A stretch of 64,000 nt of DNA from assembly GCF_049276915.1 (NCBI RefSeq), contig NZ_JBASXK010000170.1, positions 21,262 to 85,261 on the forward strand, given 5' to 3'. Every line of letters begins with the position of its first letter. Within the stretch, counting starts at the first letter, position 1. This DNA is from Aestuariivita sp049276915 (GTDB taxonomy: Bacteria > Pseudomonadota > Alphaproteobacteria > Rhodobacterales > Rhodobacteraceae). Of this stretch, positions 59,195 through 64,000 are shown one piece after another. The notes below the pieces were generated by a model. It did no database searches and was not told the DNA's origin. It saw nothing but the letters and a program-made list of their open reading frames with translations. The translations under genes were made by a program, and so were the position numbers.

Positions 59195-60652
59195 TCATTC
59201 AGCCGCAATCGCGCTGGTGACGCCCATGTCCGCCAGGATCGCTTCGGCGCAGTCGCGCCCATCGCGAATGGCCCAGACAACCAGCGATGCACCGCGCACG
59301 ATATCACCGACGGCATAGACATTCGGCAGGGCCGTCTTGCCGGTGGTGAATTCCGCCTTGATCGTGCCCCAGCGCGTGACGCTCAGCGCAGGCTCACCAA
59401 ACATTTCGGGCAGGTCTTCGGGCTCAAAGCCCAGCGCCTTGATCACCAGATCCGCGCCTTCGACATACTCCGATCCCTCGATCAGTTCGGGTGCCTGGCG
59501 GCCGGTGGCATCCGGTGCGCCCAGACGCATCTTCTGCACAATCACGCCAGTGACTTTGGCCCCGCCATCCGCGGCCTCGGCCAGCTCGGTCACAAAGCCG
59601 TTGGGCGCGCTCAGCCACTCGAAGACAACGCCTTCTTCCTCGGCATTCTGCACCTCGCGTTGAGAGCCGGGCATATTGGCGCGGTCCCGCCGATAGAGGC
59701 ACTTGACGCTCTCGGCACCCTGGCGGATCGCGGTACGCACACAATCCATGGCGGTATCCCCGCCGCCAATGACCACAACGCGTTTGCCAGCCGCGTTCAG
59801 TCGGCCACTGTCAAAGTCGGGAACAACATCGCCAAAGCTCTTGCGGTTTGACGCCGTGAGGTAGTCGATCGCCTTTTCAACGCCCGCGGCTTCCGAGCCA
59901 TGCAGGTCCAGATCGCGCGATTTATATACGCCTGTCGCGATGATCACCGCATCATGGTCACCACGAATCGTGGCGAAGATGCTGGCATCCACATGGCAAT
60001 CCAGTTCGAACACGACGCCGCCCTGCTCCAGCTGATCCATGCGCCGCATGACGACGTCTTTTTCAAGCTTGAAGCCGGGGATTCCATAGGTCATCAGCCC
60101 ACCACCACGGTCATAGCGGTCATACACCGTGACCTGCACTCCGGCCCTGCGCAGCAGTTCGGCCGCCGCCAGACCACCGGGACCAGCACCGATGATGCCA
60201 ACGCTTTCGGTGCGCTCCTGCGCGGGGCGCACAGGCTGAACCCAGCCTTCTTCCCAAGCGGTATCCGTGATGTATTTCTCGACCGAGCCGATGGTCACCG
60301 TCCCGTGGCCCGATTGCTCGATCACGCAATTGCCTTCGCACAGGCGATCCTGCGGACAGATCCGGCCACAGATCTCGGGGAAGGTATTGGTGGCCTGAGA
60401 CACTTCATAGGCCTCTTTCAGACGCCCTTCCGCGGTCAGACGCAGCCAATCCGGGATATTGTTGTGCAAGGGACAATGCGACTGGCAATAGGGCACACCG
60501 CACTGACTGCACCGCGCGGATTGCTCTTTCGCCTTGGCATCGGCGTATTCGGCGTAGATTTCATGAAAATCCTCCCGCCGAACATCAGCCTCACGCTTTT
60601 GGGGCATGTTGCGCTCGATCGTCACGAATTTCAGCATCGGTTGCTTGGCCAC
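59195..60652 (-). CDS. gltD: Glutamate synthase small subunit
   Basis: 485 residues. N-terminal cysteine clusters for two 4Fe-4S centres (RCSQCGVPYCQSHCPLHNN and CGRICPQDRLCEGNC), FAD motif GAGPGGLAAAELL and NADPH motif GGGDTAMDCVRTA. It transfers electrons from NADPH to GltB. The GTG start at 60652 fits the family N-terminus (AKQPMLKFVTIER) and follows AAGGGGGAG. Divergent from uppP. Confidence 0.96.
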   Translation of the reverse strand: MAKQPMLKFVTIERNMPQKREADVRREDFHEIYAEYADAKAKEQSARCSQCGVPYCQSHCPLHNNIPDWLRLTAEGRLKEAYEVSQATNTFPEICGRICPQDRLCEGNCVIEQSGHGTVTIGSVEKYITDTAWEEGWVQPVRPAQERTESVGIIGAGPGGLAAAELLRRAGVQVTVYDRYDRGGGLMTYGIPGFKLEKDVVMRRMDQLEQGGVVFELDCHVDASIFATIRGDHDAVIIATGVYKSRDLDLHGSEAAGVEKAIDYLTASNRKSFGDVVPDFDSGRLNAAGKRVVVIGGGDTAMDCVRTAIRQGAESVKCLYRRDRANMPGSQREVQNAEEEGVVFEWLSAPNGFVTELAEAADGGAKVTGVIVQKMRLGAPDATGRQAPELIEGSEYVEGADLVIKALGFEPEDLPEMFGEPALSVTRWGTIKAEFTTGKTALPNVYAVGDIVRGASLVVWAIRDGRDCAEAILADMGVTSAIAAE

Positions 60653-60898
60653 GGGTTGACTCCCCCTTGAAAGAATTCTCGCGCAAACACGCACCGCAGT
60701 CCCATAGAGGAACTCGGATCATAATAAAAGTCAGCTATGTTGACCTATATTCATTATTTCCACACGAAAGTCGAGGCGACGGTGCTGCGCTGCAGTAAAT
60801 TTAGGTAACACACCGGACATAAATACTACCTTTCCTTTCGAAACCGGGCACTTATACCGGACGGACCACAAAGCAACCTCAGGCGATTCGACTTTCAG
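60653..60898. other. Divergent promoter region gltD/uppP
   Basis: 246 bases, AT-richer than the surroundings and without a gene. It must hold the promoters of both flanking genes, but I could not identify a convincing -35/-10 pair. A 9-base sequence (GAAAGTCGA, about 60774-60782) recurs as its complement next to the uppP start (TCGACTTTC). Confidence 0.4.
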
Positions 60899-61702
60899 AT
60901 GCCGTTGTTCCAGCTCATCCTCATCGCCATCATCCAGGGCGTGACCGAGTTCCTGCCCGTCTCGTCCTCCGGGCACCTCATCCTGCTGCCCGGTCTGACG
61001 GGTCTTGAGGATCAGGGTGCAGTCATTGATGTGGCCGTGCATCTGGGCACTTTGTTTGCCGTGATCCTGTTCTTCTGGGCGGATGTCCAAGTGGCGCTGG
61101 CGGGAACGCTGCGCCTGCTGCAAGGCAAGCTTGATACGCCGGGCGCGTTCCTTGCCCTGTGTCTGGCGATTGCGACAGTCCCGGTGGTGATTGTCGGGTT
61201 GATCCTGCATCTAACCGGTCTGAGCGATGCCATGCGGTCGATCACCGTGATTGGCTGGACCATGCTGATCTTTGGTCTCTTCCTTTACTGGGCCGACCAG
61301 ACAGGCGCACAGGACCGCACCGCCGATCGCTGGTCCTTGCGTCACGCGGTAATCATGGGCCTCTGGCAAGCGGTCGCCCTTATCCCGGGAACCTCAAGAT
61401 CGGGCATCACGATCAGCGCGGCCCGTCAGCTGGGTTATGCGCGAAGCGATGCTGCCAAGCTCGCCATGCTGATGTCAATCCCGACGATCCTGGCCTCGGG
61501 TGTGGTTCTGGGCATCGATGTTGCCAGCCGCGCAGATGCTGCCGCAGCACGGGACGGGGCCATTGCCGCCGGATTTGCCTTTGTGGCGGCCTTGCTGGCA
61601 CTGGGCATCATGATGCGCCTTTTGCGCAGCGTCAGTTTTACGCCTTACGTGATCTATCGGGTGATCCTTGGGATCATCCTTCTGGCCATCGCCTATAGCT
61701 GA
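60899..61702 (+). CDS. uppP: Undecaprenyl-diphosphatase UppP (BacA)
   Basis: 267 residues, an inner-membrane protein with about eight helices. Signature motifs are IIQGVTEFLPVSSSGHLIL (catalytic Glu17 and Ser-rich loop) and IPGTSRSGITI. It dephosphorylates undecaprenyl diphosphate to recycle the lipid carrier of cell wall synthesis. The stop is directly followed by the stop of the convergent neighbour, with no gap. Confidence 0.95.
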   Translation: MPLFQLILIAIIQGVTEFLPVSSSGHLILLPGLTGLEDQGAVIDVAVHLGTLFAVILFFWADVQVALAGTLRLLQGKLDTPGAFLALCLAIATVPVVIVGLILHLTGLSDAMRSITVIGWTMLIFGLFLYWADQTGAQDRTADRWSLRHAVIMGLWQAVALIPGTSRSGITISAARQLGYARSDAAKLAMLMSIPTILASGVVLGIDVASRADAAAARDGAIAAGFAFVAALLALGIMMRLLRSVSFTPYVIYRVILGIILLAIAYS

Positions 61703-62683
61703 TCAGGTCCGCAGGTTCTTTGCAGACTTCTTGATCTCGGCATACTGACCGGACGGGCGAAAACGCCAGAGATACTCGGGCAAGACAGCTTCCAGAGCAG
61801 TGGGATGAATTCCCAATGCCTCAAAACCCTTGGCACCGTCCGCCACGACATTGTCGCGCGCCAGATTGCGCACCTGATCCAGCGTCACCTGCGCCGGAAT
61901 CAGGCCCAGAGACAGTTTGCTGACAATATCAGACACAAAGCCCATGACAGAGGCCGCCCAGAACGGAATGTTGACGATCGCCCGGCGACGGTGGATCACG
62001 ACCAGCATCTCCTGCATCAACTCGCGGAAGGTGTTCACATCGGGTCCACCCAGCTCATAGATACCGCCCTCGGCCGCACCGGTAATCCCCATGACGGCCG
62101 CCTGTGCCACATCGTCGACATAGACCGGCTGAAACCGCGTTTCTGCACCCACAACAGGCAGTATGGGGCCCAGGCGAGACATTGCGGCAAACCGGTTGAA
62201 GAACTGATCTTCCGAGCCGAACACGATGGATGGGCGCAGGATCATGGCACCGGGCATGTATCTCAGCACACCCTCCTCGCCGGCAGCTTTGGTGCGTGAA
62301 TAGACCGAATTCGATGCGGCATCCGCTCCGATGGCCGATATCTGCACCATCCGCGTGATTCCATGTTGGGCAGCAAGGCGCGCGATACGTTCGGGCGCTT
62401 CAGCCTGAACCGCGTCAAACGTGTTTCTGCCCGAAGGTGCAAGGATGCCGACGCAGTTGACCACCGCATCCGCGCCCTGCATCACCGAAGCCACCGAGGC
62501 ATCGTCGCGAATATTGCAAAAGACCGGCTCAACCTGACCAACGACCCCATATGGTTTGACAAAGATTGCCTCATTGGGGCGTCGGACGGCCACACGCACA
62601 CGCCAGCCTTCCTTGGCCATACGCCGCGCGATATACCGACCGACAAAGCCAGATCCACCGTAGATGGTCACCAGTCTAGACAT
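61703..62683 (-). CDS. NDUFA9-like NAD(P)H-binding protein (complex I-associated)
   Basis: 326 residues of the atypical extended SDR family. The N-terminal glycine motif TIYGGSGFVGRYIARRM is followed by VRRP and VNCVGILAPSGRNTF. The active-site YxxxK is displaced, as in the NDUFA9/YwnB-type set (YSRTKAAGE). Alphaproteobacterial members are related to the complex I accessory subunit of mitochondria; enzymatic activity is doubtful. Confidence 0.87.
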   Translation of the reverse strand: MSRLVTIYGGSGFVGRYIARRMAKEGWRVRVAVRRPNEAIFVKPYGVVGQVEPVFCNIRDDASVASVMQGADAVVNCVGILAPSGRNTFDAVQAEAPERIARLAAQHGITRMVQISAIGADAASNSVYSRTKAAGEEGVLRYMPGAMILRPSIVFGSEDQFFNRFAAMSRLGPILPVVGAETRFQPVYVDDVAQAAVMGITGAAEGGIYELGGPDVNTFRELMQEMLVVIHRRRAIVNIPFWAASVMGFVSDIVSKLSLGLIPAQVTLDQVRNLARDNVVADGAKGFEALGIHPTALEAVLPEYLWRFRPSGQYAEIKKSAKNLRT

Positions 62684-62838
62684 GCCTCAGGCCCTCGCCG
62701 TCTTTTGGTTCGGTCATTGATCTATCTTTGGCGGACATGCGGAACAAGGCGCAAAAACGCCGCGATCAAACATCTGTTGCGCCGATTCGCGCTTTTTCGT
62801 AGCTTTGCAGAAACAAATCAAAAAATGAGCAGAACATT

Positions 62839-63546
62839 ATGGCAGAACATGGCGATGTAACGCCGATTTCTCTACTTGTAGACGCGGCGCGCAAAGACAG
62901 TTTCGAGACCTATCGTGCGGAAATGGAGCAATCCATGCTCTTCACGTCCAAGCGACGCAACCGTGTATATGCCATTCAGCAAGCCATCGCCCGGGATCCC
63001 GGCGACGGACTCTATGTCGAGTTCGGCGTCGCCGCAGGCCATGGATGCCGCCTGTTCGGCAAGTTCCTTGCCCCCCATGGGCGTCACATGCACGGATTTG
63101 ACAGCTTTGTAGGCCTTGAAGAAGACTGGACAGGCTATCACACAGGTTGAGCCGCCGGGGCGTTTTCACAACGCGGAGGACTGCCCACAGTGCCCGACAA
63201 CGTCACCCTCGTGAAGGGCTGGTTGCAGGACACACTCGGTCCGTATCTGGAAGAAACCAAGGATGCGCCTTTCGCCTTCATCCATATGGATATGGATACC
63301 TACACGCCGACCCGCTATGCGCTGGAAGCCGTCAAGCCGCGCCTGCGCAAGGGGACTGTGATCCTGTTCGATGAACTCTTCGGGTATCCGGGTTGGCGTT
63401 ACCATGAACACAAGGCACTGGAAGAAGTGCTGGACCGCTCGGAATACGACTTCCTCAGCTTCTCGAACGAGGCCGTCGCCATCGAAATCACGCGCACGCC
63501 CTCACCTGAACCGCACGCGGCCAACAAAGCCAAAAAATCCGTTTGA
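62839..63546 (+). pseudogene. TylF-like SAM methyltransferase with in-frame stop
   Basis: A single reading frame of 236 codons is interrupted by TGA at 63148-63150. Upstream part: 103 codons with motif I YVEFGVAAGHGC and HGFDSFVGLEEDW. Downstream part continues in the same frame with LPTVPDNVTLVKGW, FIHMDMDTYTPTRYAL and VILFDELFGYPGW, all of the same macrocin-type methyltransferase family. The break falls in the middle of the domain, so the short products should be inactive unless read through. A GTG at 63190 could restart translation. It could also be a sequencing error at one base. Confidence 0.8.
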
Positions 63547-63588
63547 CAGTGCGCGCTGCCAAGCTTAAACGCACGGATCACGACACCT

Positions 63589-63675
63589 GCCCAGGTGGCG
63601 GAATTGGTAGACGCGCTAGCTTCAGGTGCTAGTATTGGCAACGATGTGGAGGTTCGAGTCCTCTCCTGGGCACCA
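63589..63675 (+). tRNA. tRNA-Leu (CAG anticodon)
   Basis: 87 bases including encoded CCA. Acceptor stem GCCCAGG/CCTGGGC with discriminator A, a long variable arm typical of leucine, and anticodon loop TTCAGGT giving CAG. T-loop GGTTCGAGTCC is intact. The DNA changes to AT-rich sequence immediately after the CCA. Confidence 0.97.
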
Positions 63676-64000
63676 AATACTTCTCAAAGACCTTATTTAT
63701 ATAGCAGTTATGAGTGTCCTTCGAGAAGTTTCGTACCAAATTAACCCAAAGTTTCGTACCAAATTGGCGAGCATCAATGAAGTGCTTTCTACACTCTCGA
63801 CCAAATGCCCAGCCCAACATGCTCAACTGTTTCTCATAAGCCCACTAGACCCTGCGTTTGCCCAGTGCACAGAACAACTAATGCCCATAATGTTGCTGTA
63901 GCTGTCGAAGCATCCTGTCGTTGTGAAATCTTGTCACCTAGCTAACAGGTTTTCACAAACGTGCATGCCCTCTCTTAGCCGTCTGCGTGGTGCTGTTGGG
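63676..64000. other. AT-rich, gene-poor segment after tRNA-Leu
   Basis: 325 bases without a gene I can support. Composition is clearly more AT-rich than the rest of the window. It contains a 17-bp direct repeat (63726-63765). A 91-codon frame overlaps the tRNA and is not credible. This looks like the first part of horizontally acquired DNA joined at the tRNA 3' end. Confidence 0.6.
63726..63765. repeat. 17-bp direct repeat near tRNA-Leu
   Basis: AAGTTTCGTACCAAATT occurs exactly at 63726-63742 and 63749-63765, with a period of 23 bases. The arrangement resembles integrase arm-type sites beside a tRNA attachment site, but no integrase gene is seen in the window. Confidence 0.75.

Noticed and set aside
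63148..63150. TGA read as selenocysteine in the methyltransferase
   Set aside because: The family has no selenoproteins, the site is not catalytic and no SECIS-like hairpin is evident directly after the codon.
63726..63765. Start of a CRISPR array
   Set aside because: Only two copies exist with a 6-base spacer, far too short for CRISPR, and no cas gene is seen.
63626..63901. 91-codon frame across the tRNA-Leu 3' half
   Set aside because: It overlaps the tRNA and has no ribosome-binding site or motif.

Overview
The window is high-GC alphaproteobacterial DNA. It is most consistent with a marine Rhodobacteraceae (Roseobacter-group) aerobic anoxygenic phototroph. It combines a photosynthesis gene cluster with spheroidene-type carotenoid genes (crtA, crtC, crtD, crtF), a DddP-type DMSP lyase, an aerobic phenylacetyl-CoA epoxidase operon and many small Rhodobacteraceae-style gene pairs. 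No plasmid, phage or CRISPR machinery is visible.

Region 1 (1-13.5 kb) is part of the photosynthesis gene cluster: bchX(partial)-bchC-crtF-crtE on the minus strand, crtD-crtC on plus, crtI-crtB-tspO on minus, and crtA-bchI-bchD-bchO on plus. Genes within each block overlap or are a few bases apart. The bchC promoter and both divergent promoters (crtE/crtD, crtI/crtA) each carry a pair of TGT-N12-ACA palindromes, the PpsR/CrtJ operator form. Region 2 (13.5-21.6 kb) holds a DMT exporter, cobO, ilvE, a MarR plus response-regulator pair (petP/petR-like), and a histone-deacetylase-like gene followed by xseB, ispA and dxs. The last two supply isoprenoid precursors for the carotenoids and the bacteriochlorophyll tail.

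Region 3 (21.7-30.8 kb): an unrecognised helical protein, dddP, a DUF3445 protein, a lytic transglycosylase, a nucleotide-sugar-epimerase-like reductase, paaABCDE and a methyltransferase. Region 4 (30.8-40.8 kb) is the least explained part. A compact minus-strand operon encodes a class II aldolase-like protein, a histidine-box hydroxylase, a sulfatase, an acyl-CoA dehydrogenase, an ADP-forming acyl-CoA ligase and a carnitinyl-CoA-dehydratase-like crotonase. A LysR regulator is divergent, with a perfect inverted repeat in between. This looks like an undescribed catabolic route for a sulfated, CoA-activatable substrate.

Region 5 (40.8-54.3 kb): a coupled adenine deaminase/AMP nucleosidase pair, HU, a second DMT exporter, a thioredoxin-like protein with a GlxA-type AraC regulator, small envelope proteins, a glutathione peroxidase, msrB-msrA, a HyuA-type hydantoinase, queG, a GST and mtgA. 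Region 6 (54.4-64 kb): gltB, gltD, uppP, an NDUFA9-like protein, a methyltransferase gene broken by an in-frame TGA, and tRNA-Leu(CAG). After the tRNA the DNA becomes AT-rich, lacks convincing genes and carries a 17-bp direct repeat, suggesting the edge of a tRNA-integrated element.

Functions come from recognised sequence families and motifs read by eye. No database search was run.
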